From contig NZ_WPNZ01000026.1 of the NCBI RefSeq assembly GCF_009755605.1, positions 62,001 to 126,000 on the forward strand: a DNA stretch of 64,000 bases, in the 5' to 3' direction. Positions 1-9,129 of the stretch are shown here, piece by piece. The stretch comes from Streptomyces typhae. GTDB taxonomy: Bacteria > Actinomycetota > Actinomycetes > Streptomycetales > Streptomycetaceae. Both the position numbers and the translations under genes were made by a program. The notes below the pieces were generated by a model. That model worked only from the letters and a program-made list of their open reading frames with translations, was not told the origin of the DNA and did no database searches. Every line of letters begins with the position of its first letter. Positions within the stretch are counted from its first letter, which is position 1.

Positions 1-285
1 CCCCGCTTCAGAGGGCCGCCCGATATGGGGGTGCCGCTCCGCTACGGAGGAGGCCGCCCTCTACGGAGAGGCCCGCTCCCTACGAAGGGTGCCGCCCCGC
101 TACGGAGAGGCCCGCTCCCTGGGGTGCCGCCCCGCCACGGAGACAGTCGGCCCCCCCCACGAAGAGCGCCGACGGCGCGCCGGCCGCACCCTCCCGCAGG
201 CCCGCACCACCCCTTGCCGACTCGTTCGGGTGGGCCCGGCGCGTGCCGTCCCGATGGGGAAGGCACGCGCTGATAGCGGTGTTTC
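1..285. repeat. GC-rich degenerate repeats before the M1 peptidase
   Basis: No convincing gene. Roughly 1-150 is made of imperfect copies of a motif around TACGGAGAGGCCCGCTCCCT and GGGTGCCGCCCCG. Several long open frames cross it on both strands, but this is expected at such GC content and none shows a domain. A possible -10 element (TAGCGG, 274-279) lies 6 bp before the ATG at 286, so the next gene may be leaderless. Confidence 0.5.
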
Positions 286-1809
286 ATGCTCCTCACCACC
301 CGCACCAAGGCGCCCCGCCCGAAGACCTCCCGGTCCCGGCCGAAGGCCGTCCGCATCGCGCTCGGCGTGCTCGCCACCGCCACCTCCGCCGCCCTGCTCG
401 CCGCGAGCGCCCCCCAGCCGGCCGCGCCGCTCGGCATCGGCGACCGCCTCTTCCCGCACCTGGGCAACCCCGGGTACGACGTGACGTCGTACGACATCGC
501 CTTCACCTACCGGGGCGACAACAGCAAGCCCCTGGACGCGATCACGAAGATCGACGCCACCGTGACGGCGCCGCTGGAGCGCGTCAACCTCGACTTCACG
601 CACGGCAAGGTCCGGTCCGTCGACGTGAACGGCGCCCGCGCCGACTTCACCACCGCAGGCGAGGACCTGGTCGTCACGCCGCACGCGCCCGTGCAGCCGG
701 GCGAGCGGCTGCGGATCACCGTGCGGCACACCAGCGACCCGGTGTCCCCCAAGGGCGCGGGCGGCTGGGTGCGCACGAGCGACGGCCTCGCCATGGCCAA
801 CCAGGCCGACGTCGCGCACCACGTTTTCCCGTGCAACGACCACCCCGCGGACAAGGCGCAGTTCACCTTCCGCGTCACCACGCCCAAGGGACTCACCGCC
901 GTCGCCAACGGCCTGCCCCTGGCCAAGGCACGCCGCGCCGACACGACCACCTGGGCGTACCGCACCCACCACCCCATGGCCACCGAGCTGGCCCAGGTGT
1001 CCATCGGCCGCTCCACCGTGCTGCACCGCACCGGTCCCGGCAGGCTGCCCCTGCGCGACGTCGTGCCGACGAAGGACCGCAAGGTCCTGGAGCCCTGGCT
1101 CAAGAAGACACCCGGCCAGATCTCCTGGATGGAGGACAAGGTCGGCCGCTACCCGTTCGAGACGTACGGTGTCCTCGTCGCCGACGCCAGGACCGGCTTC
1201 GAGCTGGAGACGCAGACGCTGTCGCTCTTCGAGCGGGAGCTGTTCACACGGCCGGAGCTGCCCGAGTGGTACGTCGAAGCGATCATGGTGCACGAGCTGG
1301 CACACCAGTGGTTCGGTGACAGCGTCAGTCCGGGCACCTGGTCCGACCTGTGGCTGAACGAGGGGCACGCCACCTGGTACGAGGCCCTGTACGCGGAGGA
1401 GAAGGCGCGCCAGCCCATGGAGAAGCGCATGCGCTACGCCTACCGGCTCTCCGACCGCTGGCGTGCGTCCGGCGGGCCGCCTGCCGCGCCCAAGGGCCCC
1501 AGGCCCGGCCAGAAGATCAGCATCTTCCGGCCGGTCGTGTACGACGGCAGCGCCCTCGTGCTGTACGCCCTGCGCCAGGAGATCGGACGGCCCGCCTTCC
1601 AGGCGGTGGAGCGGGCCTGGGTCCACACCTACCGCGACGGGAACGCGACGACGGCCGACTTCGTCCGCCTCGCGTCCGACATCGCAGGACGCGACCTGAC
1701 CGGGTTCTTCGACGGCTGGCTGTACGGCAAGAAGACACCGCCGATGCCGGGGCACCCGGACTGGACCACGACGGGACCGGACGCGAAGTCGGCACCCGCG
1801 AAGAAGTAG
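286..1809 (+). CDS. Secreted M1-family zinc metallopeptidase
   Basis: 507-residue zinc metallopeptidase of the aminopeptidase N (M1) family, expected to cleave peptides outside the cell. The zinc site is complete: HELAHQ at residues 336-341 (H336, E337 general base, H340), followed at the family spacing of 18 residues by E359 in NEGH. The substrate-binding motif that is GAMEN in most M1 enzymes reads GFELETQT near residue 303. The N-terminus has many Arg/Lys followed by an Ala/Leu-rich stretch (about 22-45), a signal peptide or membrane anchor. At 507 residues it is shorter than typical M1 aminopeptidases (about 850), so the C-terminal helical domain is reduced. The start has no clear ribosome binding site; a leaderless transcript is possible. 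A tandem-repeat tail follows the stop. Confidence 0.85.
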   Translation: MLLTTRTKAPRPKTSRSRPKAVRIALGVLATATSAALLAASAPQPAAPLGIGDRLFPHLGNPGYDVTSYDIAFTYRGDNSKPLDAITKIDATVTAPLERVNLDFTHGKVRSVDVNGARADFTTAGEDLVVTPHAPVQPGERLRITVRHTSDPVSPKGAGGWVRTSDGLAMANQADVAHHVFPCNDHPADKAQFTFRVTTPKGLTAVANGLPLAKARRADTTTWAYRTHHPMATELAQVSIGRSTVLHRTGPGRLPLRDVVPTKDRKVLEPWLKKTPGQISWMEDKVGRYPFETYGVLVADARTGFELETQTLSLFERELFTRPELPEWYVEAIMVHELAHQWFGDSVSPGTWSDLWLNEGHATWYEALYAEEKARQPMEKRMRYAYRLSDRWRASGGPPAAPKGPRPGQKISIFRPVVYDGSALVLYALRQEIGRPAFQAVERAWVHTYRDGNATTADFVRLASDIAGRDLTGFFDGWLYGKKTPPMPGHPDWTTTGPDAKSAPAKK

Positions 1810-2209
1810 GCACCTGAGTCGGGCACCCGAGTCGGACACCCGAGTCGGACATCCCAGACGGACACCTGAGACGCACACCTCAGACGGACACCTGAGACGG
1901 AACAGGCCCACGGGGAACCAGGCACACACGAGGAAAATACTCAGGTGACGAGACGGGCCGTACCGTGCGACCATCGTCAGGTCGACGGCGCGGCCCGTCC
2001 GGGAGATCCCCTCGGGGACATCTCAGGGACGGTTCCGGCTGGTCCCGGGAATCTCCGGGGGGTCGTGAGCGTTGTCGGACATGACGGGTGGCGCTGTGGC
2101 ACAGGCGACGCACATCGCGACGGTGTGCTCGGTGCGACAGGGCGGCAGACGCTCGCTCGCGCACTCCGTGACGGATTCCCATCGACTTCCCATCGACGTA
2201 AAGGACCCA
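1810..2209. repeat. Repeat tail and hflX upstream region
   Basis: The first 110 bases after the peptidase stop are imperfect 12-13-bp units (GAGTCGGACACC-like, 1816-1905). The rest is non-coding as far as I can judge. Just before hflX there is a short direct repeat (CCCATCGACTT / CCCATCGACG) and then an AAAGGA ribosome binding site. No terminator hairpin or RNA gene was recognised. Confidence 0.4.
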
Positions 2210-3700
2210 ATGACCTCCTCTTCTTCCCCTTCCCAGGACGCACAGAGCTTCGCGCAGAACTACCCCGAAGGTCTTCGGGCCGATGCCCTGATGGAAGAGG
2301 ACGTCGCCTGGAGCCACGAGATCGACGGAGCGCGGGACGGCGATCAGCTCGACCGCTCCGAGCGCGCGGCCCTGCGCCGCGTGGCGGGCCTCTCCACCGA
2401 ACTCGAGGACGTCACCGAGGTCGAGTACCGACAGCTCCGCCTGGAGCGCGTCGTGCTCGTCGGCGTCTGGACCTCCGGGACGGTCGACGACGCGGAGAAC
2501 TCCCTCGCCGAGCTGGCCGCACTCGCGGAGACCGCGGGCGCGCACGTCCTCGACGGAGTCATCCAGCGCCGCGACAAGCCGGACCCGGCCACGTACATCG
2601 GCTCCGGCAAGGCCCTGGAGCTGCGCGACATCGTGCTCGAGACGGGCGCCGACACCGTCGTGTGCGACGGTGAGCTGAGCCCCGGCCAGCTCATCCACCT
2701 CGAGGACGTCGTCAAGGTCAAGGTGGTCGACAGGACCGCCCTGATCCTCGACATCTTCGCCCAGCACGCCAAGTCCCGAGAGGGCAAGGCGCAGGTGGCC
2801 CTCGCGCAGATGCAGTACATGCTGCCGAGGCTCCGCGGCTGGGGCCAGTCGCTCTCCCGGCAGATGGGTGGCGGCGGCGGTGGCGGCATGGCCACGCGTG
2901 GTCCCGGTGAGACCAAGATCGAGACCGACCGGCGACGGATTCGCGAGAAGATGGCGAAGATGCGCCGGGAGATCGCGGAGATGAAGACCGGCCGCGAGAT
3001 CAAGCGCCAGGAGCGCAAGCGCAACAAGGTGCCTTCGGTCGCCATCGCCGGATATACGAACGCGGGCAAGTCCTCCCTGCTCAACCGCCTCACCGGCGCG
3101 GGTGTGCTGGTGGAGAACGCCCTGTTCGCCACCCTCGACCCGACGGTCCGCAGGGCGGAGACCCCGAGCGGCCGGCTGTACACCCTGGCCGACACGGTCG
3201 GCTTCGTCCGGCACCTGCCGCACCACCTCGTGGAGGCGTTCCGTTCCACCATGGAGGAAGTCGGCGAGTCCGACCTCATCCTGCACGTCGTGGACGGCTC
3301 GCACCCCGCGCCGGAGGAGCAGTTGGCAGCCGTGCGCGAGGTCATCCGCGACGTGGGCGCCACGGACGTGCCCGAGATCGTGGTGATCAACAAGGCGGAC
3401 GCGGCCGACCCGCTCGTCGTCCAGCGGCTGCTGCGCACGCAGAAGCACGCGATCGTCGTGTCCGCGCGCACCGGCGCCGGCATCGAGGAACTGCTCGCCC
3501 TCATCGACGCGGAGCTGCCGCGCCCCGAGGTCGAGATCGAGGCCCTCGTGCCGTACACCCACGGCAAGCTCGTGTCCCGCGCGCACGCCGACGGCGAAGT
3601 GCTCTCCGAGGAGCACACCGCCGAGGGCACGCTGCTCAAGGCCAGGGTGCACGAAGAACTGGCGGCGGAGCTCGCGCCGTTCGTTCCCGCGGCGCACTGA
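2210..3700 (+). CDS. hflX: Ribosome-associated GTPase HflX
   Basis: 496-residue HflX, a GTPase that binds the 50S subunit and rescues or splits stalled ribosomes. Order: a Streptomyces-type acidic N-terminal extension (1-60), the HflX N-domain with YIGSGKALEL and DRTALILDIFAQHA, a glycine-rich loop (seven Gly in a row near 220) with GPGETKIETDRRRI, then the G domain with G1 GYTNAGKS (281-288), G3 DTVGF and G4 NKAD. The C-terminal alpha/beta domain is present. The start at 2210 is preceded by AAAGGA; an in-frame upstream extension to 2072 has no ribosome binding site and is not conserved in character. The stop codon lies inside a 20-bp repeat. Confidence 0.97.
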   Translation: MTSSSSPSQDAQSFAQNYPEGLRADALMEEDVAWSHEIDGARDGDQLDRSERAALRRVAGLSTELEDVTEVEYRQLRLERVVLVGVWTSGTVDDAENSLAELAALAETAGAHVLDGVIQRRDKPDPATYIGSGKALELRDIVLETGADTVVCDGELSPGQLIHLEDVVKVKVVDRTALILDIFAQHAKSREGKAQVALAQMQYMLPRLRGWGQSLSRQMGGGGGGGMATRGPGETKIETDRRRIREKMAKMRREIAEMKTGREIKRQERKRNKVPSVAIAGYTNAGKSSLLNRLTGAGVLVENALFATLDPTVRRAETPSGRLYTLADTVGFVRHLPHHLVEAFRSTMEEVGESDLILHVVDGSHPAPEEQLAAVREVIRDVGATDVPEIVVINKADAADPLVVQRLLRTQKHAIVVSARTGAGIEELLALIDAELPRPEVEIEALVPYTHGKLVSRAHADGEVLSEEHTAEGTLLKARVHEELAAELAPFVPAAH

Positions 3701-3776
3701 CCGCGGGCCGCGTTCACTGACCGCGGGCCGCGTTCACTGACCGCGGGCCCCGCTCACTGACCGCAGGCCCCGCTCA
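3697..3776. repeat. Four tandem 20-bp repeats covering the hflX stop
   Basis: Four units of CTGACCGCGGGCCGCGTTCA (3697-3716, 3717-3736, 3737-3756, 3757-3776); the last two carry a few substitutions. The first unit contains the TGA stop of hflX, so the stop codon has been copied into the intergenic region. Confidence 0.9.
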
Positions 3777-3808
3777 CCGCGGCGGCACGGCCTGCTGACG
3801 CGGGCACG

Positions 3809-3864
3809 CGCACATGGTGAAGGCCCCGCCCCCTCGCGAGGGGGCGGGGCCTTCACCATGTGCG
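3809..3864. terminator. 56-bp perfect palindrome, bidirectional terminator
   Basis: Bases 3809-3864 form a perfect inverted repeat with 25-bp arms around TCGCGA (CGCACATGGTGAAGGCCCCG... on the left arm). It separates the convergent hflX and protease genes. There is no U-tract, as is common in Streptomyces, but the hairpin is very stable in either transcript. Confidence 0.85.
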
Positions 3865-3909
3865 TCTGTGCTCGGCCTGTTCAGCGCGCCCGGCCGGTGC
3901 GGCCCGGGG

Positions 3910-5127
3910 TCACTGCGACCCGTACTTCTCGCTCATCATGTCGAAGACCTGCTTCGCCCCGGTGCCCAGCTGCGGGCCGGCCAGCCAGGTGTTCCCGGCC
4001 GGGCCGATCGACGTGTTGGACACGAGCCGGGTCTTGTCGCCCACGACCCGGAACCAGCCGCCGCCGGACGAACCACCGGTCATGGTGCAGCCGATGCGGT
4101 ACATCGTCGGCGTCGCCGGGTCCAGCGAAAGCCGGCCCGGCTTGTCGATGCACTTGTGCATCATCAGGCCGTCGTACGGCGGCGCTGCCGGGTAGCCCCA
4201 CGCGCCCATGGAGCTCACGCTCTGCGCCGAAGGAGTCGAGAAGTCGACATCCAGCGCGTTGCCCACGGTCTCCTCGAGGGACTTGCTGCCCTCCTGCGGC
4301 TTCACGTGCATCACGGCGTAGTCGTACGGAGCGCCCGCACCGCCCGAAGCGGCACCCTGGTCGATCCACTCGCCGGAGGTGGAGACCCAGTCCGCCCACC
4401 ACTGGCCGTACGGGGCGATCTCCTGCGGCGCCGCGTTGCTCAGCGCCGCCTCGGACTTGCCGAGGTCGTTGTAGGACGGCACGAAGGTGATGTTGCGGTA
4501 CCAGCCGCCCTGCGCGCCGGCGTGCACGCAGTGGCCCGCCGTCCACACGAGATTGGACCTGCCCGGGTTGCGCGGGTCCTTCACGACCGTGCCGGAGCAG
4601 ACCATCGAGCCCTTGGGGGAGTCGAAGAAGATCTTGCCGACCGGGGCGGCGTTCTCGTGGTACGGCGTCTTCTCGGGCTTGGCCCGGACCGGCGACGGCT
4701 CGGGATCGGTCGCGCCCTGATCGGCGGTCGCGTCCTTCGCCGCGATCGTCTTGTTCGGGTCCTTCGCCTTCTGCATCCGCTCCGGCTTCCAGAGCCCGTC
4801 TATGACCGGGTTGACGAAGTCCTTGGCCTCGCGCAGCCAGTCGTCCTTGCTCCAGTCCTTCCAGGCACCGTCCTTCCACTTGTCCGGGTCGATGCCGTGC
4901 TTCTTCAGCCGGTCGGCGAGGTCACCGGTGAGGCCGCCACCCGAGTCGGAGCCGGAGTCGGAACCCTTGTCCGCGTCCTGCGCCGAGCCGGAGTCCGCCT
5001 TGTCGCTCGCCTTGTCGTCGCTCGGGCCGCAGGCCGTGGCGGTGAGTGCCAGAGCGGCGGCGAGCCCGGTCGCGGCGAGGACGGCACGACGGCCGCTGCG
5101 CGCAAAGGGCGCACGAATGGAACGCAT
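3910..5127 (-). CDS. Secreted trypsin/V8-like serine protease, paralogue 1
   Basis: 405 residues. The chymotrypsin-fold triad is readable: H199 in WTAGHCVHAG, D269 in YDYAVMHV and S354 in GGSSGGGW. The N-terminus has a basic start, a hydrophobic core and ends in LTATACG, so it is exported and possibly lipid-anchored at that Cys, although the lipobox is not ideal. Residues 35-70 are a Ser/Asp/Lys-rich linker; 70-125 form a helical segment (DRLKKHGIDPDKW) shared with the neighbour, perhaps a propeptide. It is a close paralogue of the next gene in the same orientation, so a tandem duplication is likely. GGGGG lies upstream of the ATG. Substrate unknown. Confidence 0.88.
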   Translation of the reverse strand: MRSIRAPFARSGRRAVLAATGLAAALALTATACGPSDDKASDKADSGSAQDADKGSDSGSDSGGGLTGDLADRLKKHGIDPDKWKDGAWKDWSKDDWLREAKDFVNPVIDGLWKPERMQKAKDPNKTIAAKDATADQGATDPEPSPVRAKPEKTPYHENAAPVGKIFFDSPKGSMVCSGTVVKDPRNPGRSNLVWTAGHCVHAGAQGGWYRNITFVPSYNDLGKSEAALSNAAPQEIAPYGQWWADWVSTSGEWIDQGAASGGAGAPYDYAVMHVKPQEGSKSLEETVGNALDVDFSTPSAQSVSSMGAWGYPAAPPYDGLMMHKCIDKPGRLSLDPATPTMYRIGCTMTGGSSGGGWFRVVGDKTRLVSNTSIGPAGNTWLAGPQLGTGAKQVFDMMSEKYGSQ

Positions 5128-5337
5128 GGAGTTGTTACCCCCGTTGAGAACTGGTATTTGCCATGTGCGCGTCAGGCGTGGGCGAGGCGTCCGCCGCTTC
5201 GTCCGACGTGAGCACCCACTATGCCTGTGGAATCGGGGACGAACGGCGGCGGGACGGTGAAGGTTTCGCCGCCCCGCCCCGCCGCGGCATGCGTACGCGG
5301 CGCGGTATGCGTACGCGGCGCGTGCGCATACCGGGTG
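5128..5337. other. Intergenic spacer between the paired proteases
   Basis: Contains a short tandem ATGCGTACGCGGCGCG / ATGCGTACGCGGCGCG near 5289-5325. Otherwise featureless; a promoter for the downstream (minus-strand) protease probably lies here. Confidence 0.4.
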
Positions 5338-6561
5338 CTACCGCCCCGCGAACTTCTTGCTGACCGCGTTGTAGATGCCCTTGGCCTCGGCGCCGAGGCG
5401 CGGACCGGCGAGCCAGCCCGCCGTCACCGGGCCGATGGAGGTGTTGGACACCAGCGCGGGCTCCCCGTCCTGGCCCGCGGCGACCCAGCCGCCGCCGGAC
5501 GATCCGCCGGTCATGGTGCAGCCGATGCGGTACATCGTCGGGTCGGGCTCGCTGATGGAGAGCCGGCCCGGCTTGTCCGCGCACTGGAACTGCTTCTGGC
5601 CGTCGAACGGCGGGGCGGCGGGGTAGCCGGTCGCCGTCATGTCCTTGATCTGCGGCACCGCGGGAGCGTTGAACTCCACCGGCATGGCCGCGCCCACGGT
5701 CTCCTCCAGGGACTTGCCCTCGCTGCCCTTCTCCGGCGTCACATGGATCACCGCGAAGTCGTACGGGGCACCCTTGCCGCCCGTCGGGCCGCCCTGCTCG
5801 ATCCACTGGTCGGACGTCTGCGCCCAGTCGCCCCACCAGACGCCGTACGGAGCGACCTCTTCCTTGGGCGCGCCCTGCAGCTCGGCGGTGGGCCTGCCGC
5901 TGTCGTTGTACGAGGGGACGAAGGCGATGTTGCGGTACCAGCCGCCCTTGGCGCCCGCGTGCACGCAGTGGCCCGCGGTCCACACCATGTTGGACTTACC
6001 CGGGTTCTTCGGGTCCTTCACGACCGTCGCCGAGCAGACCATCGAGCCCTCGGGGCCGTCGAAGAAGAGCTTTCCGGCCTCGGGAACCTGGTCGTGGTAC
6101 GGCGTCTTCAGGGCCGCGGCCTCGACGGGCTCCGGAGTCGGGTCCGTGACGCCCTGGTCGCCGGAGATGTCGGACTCGTCGACGCCGCGATCCGGGTTCT
6201 TGTCCGCGTCACGCATGCGGTCCGGGTCCCACAGGCCCTCGATGACCGGGTTGACGAAGTCCTCCGCCTCGCGCAGCCAGTCGTCCTTGTCCCAGTTCTT
6301 CCAGGCGCCGTTCCGCCACTTGTCCAGGTCGATGCCGTGCTCCTTGAGCCGGTCCTGGATGTCGCCCGGAATCTTGAACTTGCCGTCGTCGTCGCCCGGC
6401 TGCGAGGCGGAGGAGTCGTCCGTGTTGTCGTCGCCCGGACCGCAGGCCGTCGCGGTCAGGACGAGTGCCGCGCCGAGCGCGACGGCGGCGGCCACGGGGG
6501 ACGTCCTGCCGCGTGCGCTCCTCCCGCGACGAGAGGTGAAGAGCGGACGTATGGGTCGCAT
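5338..6561 (-). CDS. Secreted trypsin/V8-like serine protease, paralogue 2
   Basis: 407 residues, same architecture as paralogue 1: signal sequence ending LTATACGPG, acidic linker, helical pro-region with LKEHGIDLDKWRNG, then the protease domain with H198 (WTAGHCVHAG), D268 (YDFAVIHV) and S355 (GGSSGGGW). The start at 6561 is chosen because AGGGGGA precedes it at suitable distance and the signal peptide begins there (MRPIRPLF); a longer frame up to 6801 adds residues with no signal character. Retention of both triads says that both copies are probably active. Function beyond proteolysis cannot be inferred. Confidence 0.87.
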   Translation of the reverse strand: MRPIRPLFTSRRGRSARGRTSPVAAAVALGAALVLTATACGPGDDNTDDSSASQPGDDDGKFKIPGDIQDRLKEHGIDLDKWRNGAWKNWDKDDWLREAEDFVNPVIEGLWDPDRMRDADKNPDRGVDESDISGDQGVTDPTPEPVEAAALKTPYHDQVPEAGKLFFDGPEGSMVCSATVVKDPKNPGKSNMVWTAGHCVHAGAKGGWYRNIAFVPSYNDSGRPTAELQGAPKEEVAPYGVWWGDWAQTSDQWIEQGGPTGGKGAPYDFAVIHVTPEKGSEGKSLEETVGAAMPVEFNAPAVPQIKDMTATGYPAAPPFDGQKQFQCADKPGRLSISEPDPTMYRIGCTMTGGSSGGGWVAAGQDGEPALVSNTSIGPVTAGWLAGPRLGAEAKGIYNAVSKKFAGR

Positions 6562-6989
6562 GGTGAGAATCCCCCTGGGCCTCGATATCGTTCCAAATGC
6601 CGTACATCGTCGCGTCGTACGCCATATGCCATGCCGTACGACGTCGGCCATCGCGGATCTCCTGGTGCGGAGCGCCCCGATGCCCGTGCTTTCGGGCCCC
6701 GGTCGTCCGTCTTCCTGAACGCCCGGGGCCCGCGGTGCGGAACACCTCAGTCCTGATGAACGGCACCCCACACTATGCCGGTGCCGTTGGGGACGGCCCA
6801 CGGAACAGCAACGGTTCCGTCACGGCAAGGATCTTCCGTACACCCGTGATCCCGCGCGTACGCCGTCGTTGGTACGTACGGGGGACACGCCGCACGCGTT
6901 CAGCCCCCGCGTCAACTCGCTCGCGCGCCCGCCCGCATGCGGCCGGGCCGTGCCAAGTCCGCCAAGTCCCAGCGGGAGGACCAACAGCC
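6562..6989. other. Upstream region between protease and siderophore operon
   Basis: 428 bp without a convincing gene. It must contain divergent promoters. An inverted repeat TCGTACG...CGTACGA is visible around 6615-6641. I looked for an IdeR/DmdR iron box (AGGTTAGGCTAACCT-like) as expected for a siderophore operon and did not find one. Confidence 0.5.
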
Positions 6990-8777
6990 GTGGCCGTGAT
7001 CGAGCCTGCTCCCGAGGCGGTGCCCGCGGACTCCGGGGGTGTGGTGAGCGCCACTGTCCCTGCGGTGGCCATTGCGTCTGGGGGCGCCACTGCGCCTGCG
7101 GAGGCCATTGCGTCTGGGGGCGCCACCGCGCCTGCGGGCGCCATCGCGTCTGGGGATGCCACCGCGCCTGCGGACGCCATCGCGTCTGGGGACGCCGCTG
7201 CTCCCGCGAGCCCCGCCGCTCCCTCCGTCGCGCCGCCGGCGCACGAGGGCATCCTGCGCCGGCAGTCGGCGCGCGAGTCCGCCGCGCGCACCTATGCGCG
7301 CGCCCTGCCCATCGTGCCCGTCCGTGCCCGCGGAATGACCATCGAGGGCGCCGACGGCCGCCGCTACCTGGACTGCCTCTCCGGCGCGGGCACCCTGGCC
7401 CTCGGCCACAACCACCCCGTCGTGCTCGAAGCCATCCGGGGCGTCCTCGACTCCGGGGCGCCCCTGCACGTCCTCGACCTCGCCACCCCCGTCAAGGACG
7501 CCTTCACCACCGAGCTGTTCCGCACGCTCCCGCCCGCCCTCGCCGACCGGGCACGCGTCCAGTTCTGCGGCCCCGCGGGCACCGACGCGGTCGAGGCCGC
7601 CCTGAAGCTGGTCCGCACCGCCACCGGACGGGACGGGCTGCTCTCCTTCACCGGCGCCTACCACGGCATGACCGCGGGCGCCCTCGAAGCCTCCGGCGGC
7701 GCACGGGACGGACGCGTCACGCGGCTGCCCTACCCGCAGGACTACCGGTGCCCCTTCGGCGTCGGCGGCCCGCGCGGCGCCGAACTCGCCGCCCGCTGGA
7801 CCGAGAACCTCCTCGACGACACCAAGTCCGGCGTCCCCGCGCCCGCCGCCATGATCCTCGAACCCGTACAGGGCGAGGGCGGCGTCCTGCCCGCCCCGGA
7901 CGCCTGGCTCCGCCGGATGCGCGAGATCACCGCGGCCCGGGAGATCCCCCTCATCGCCGACGAGGTGCAGACCGGTGTCGGCCGGACCGGCGCCTTCTGG
8001 GCCGTCGACCACAGCGGCATCGTCCCCGACGTGCTCGTCCTGTCCAAGGCGATCGGCGGCAGCCTGCCCCTCGCCGTCGTCGTCTACCGCGACGACCTCG
8101 ACGTCTGGCCCCCCGGCGCCCACGCGGGCACCTTCCGCGGCAACCAGCTCGCCATGGCCGCAGGCGCCGCGACACTCGCACACGTACGGGAGAACCGCCT
8201 CGCCGAGCGCGCCGCGGAACTCGGCGCCCGCATGCTCACCGGCCTGCGGTCCCTGGCCGCCCACCACCCCTGTGTCGGTGATGTCCGGGGACGGGGCCTG
8301 ATGCTCGGAGTCGAACTCGTCGACCCGAATCGCGGTCAAACGGGCTCTTCCAGGGCAGAGTTGGCGGGACAGTTGGGGGGTGAGCACGACGCTTCCGCAT
8401 ACGGTCGCCCGTCCGCCGGGCCGGACCGGCAGTCCGCTGCCGCGTCGACCTCCGCGACGCGGTCGGGCCCGGGGCCGGGCCAGGACGACCCGGCCGCGCA
8501 CGGCCTACCCGACACCCGCCCGCATCCACCGGCCCCTGAACTGGCTGCCGCCGTACAGCACGAGTGCCTGCGCCGCGGGCTCATCGTCGAGCTCGGCGGA
8601 CGGCACTCCAGCGTCGTGCGCCTGCTGCCTCCCCTCACCATCACCGATGAACAAGCGGACGCGGTACTCGACCGTCTCGCCGACGCACTCGCCGCGGCAG
8701 AGCGTTCCCACCACCGCGACCCCGCAGGTCACCCCACCCGGAACCCCTCTGGCCGCGACACCCGGAACACCTCATGA
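6990..8777 (+). CDS. PLP-dependent diaminobutyrate-type aminotransferase (siderophore locus)
   Basis: 595-residue class III aminotransferase resembling L-2,4-diaminobutyrate:2-oxoglutarate aminotransferases (RhbA/EctB type), which would convert aspartate semialdehyde and glutamate to the diamine building block. Visible: GAGTLALGHNHP near 130, IADEVQTG, and the PLP lysine K353 in LSKAIGG. The GTG at 6990 is chosen: GGGAGGA lies 9 bp upstream. Two parts are foreign to the family: four 12-residue repeats AIASGGATAPAE at residues 27-74, and a Ser/Gly/Pro-rich insert of about 60 residues (about 448-508) between ELVDPN and the C-terminal small domain. First gene of the operon. Confidence 0.85.
   Translation: MAVIEPAPEAVPADSGGVVSATVPAVAIASGGATAPAEAIASGGATAPAGAIASGDATAPADAIASGDAAAPASPAAPSVAPPAHEGILRRQSARESAARTYARALPIVPVRARGMTIEGADGRRYLDCLSGAGTLALGHNHPVVLEAIRGVLDSGAPLHVLDLATPVKDAFTTELFRTLPPALADRARVQFCGPAGTDAVEAALKLVRTATGRDGLLSFTGAYHGMTAGALEASGGARDGRVTRLPYPQDYRCPFGVGGPRGAELAARWTENLLDDTKSGVPAPAAMILEPVQGEGGVLPAPDAWLRRMREITAAREIPLIADEVQTGVGRTGAFWAVDHSGIVPDVLVLSKAIGGSLPLAVVVYRDDLDVWPPGAHAGTFRGNQLAMAAGAATLAHVRENRLAERAAELGARMLTGLRSLAAHHPCVGDVRGRGLMLGVELVDPNRGQTGSSRAELAGQLGGEHDASAYGRPSAGPDRQSAAASTSATRSGPGPGQDDPAAHGLPDTRPHPPAPELAAAVQHECLRRGLIVELGGRHSSVVRLLPPLTITDEQADAVLDRLADALAAAERSHHRDPAGHPTRNPSGRDTRNTS
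7068..7211 (+). repeat. Four in-frame 36-bp repeats in the aminotransferase
   Basis: Four 36-bp units starting GCCATTGCGTCTGGGGGCGC, encoding AIASGGATAPAE with slight variation. All are in frame and precede the conserved enzyme domain. Confidence 0.9.
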
Positions 8778-9129
8778 CCACTCCCGTGCACGGTCCCTGA
8801 CCAAGATCCCCGACCAAGGCGGACAGCAGCCGAGCGGATCTGTACCCGCACCCGCACCTGCATCCGTACCGGCACCTGCATCCGCATCCGCACCTGCATC
8901 CGTACCTGTATCCGCATCCGCATCCGTCCTCTGTACGCGTCCTCCCGCCGCGTGCCCTCCCCACACGTTCCGGCCCCAGCTGTTCCCGTCCCGCCGGTCC
9001 TCCCGCCGGTCCTTGTCCCGCCGGTCCTTGTCCCGCCGGTCCTTGTCCCGGCGGTCCGCCGGTCCTCGTTCCTCTGTCCTCAGTCGCCGCCCGTCGCCAC
9101 GGAGCCCGATCACCACCCAAGGAACCCTC
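8778..9129. repeat. Low-complexity spacer inside the siderophore operon
   Basis: 352 bp between aminotransferase and first synthetase, unusually long for an operon. It holds hexamer-like repeats (GCATCC/GCACCT, about 8848-8928) and about five copies of a 15-bp unit CCCGCCGGTCCTTGT (about 8990-9058). The reading frame stays open through it, but no ribosome binding site or start supports translation. Confidence 0.75.

Noticed and set aside
100..1974. 624-residue minus-strand open frame opposite the M1 peptidase
   Set aside because: Arg/Gly/Val-rich translation with no domain; antisense shadow caused by high GC content.
1880..3697. 605-residue minus-strand open frame opposite hflX
   Set aside because: Codon-position shadow; HflX on the other strand has complete motifs.
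6562..6989. Iron box for the siderophore operon
   Set aside because: No sequence close to TTAGGTTAGGCTAACCTAA was found in the upstream region.
8778..9129. N-terminal extension of the first IucA/IucC synthetase back to 8380
   Set aside because: The frame is open but made of repeats, overlaps the aminotransferase gene, and a ribosome binding site stands before TTG 9130.
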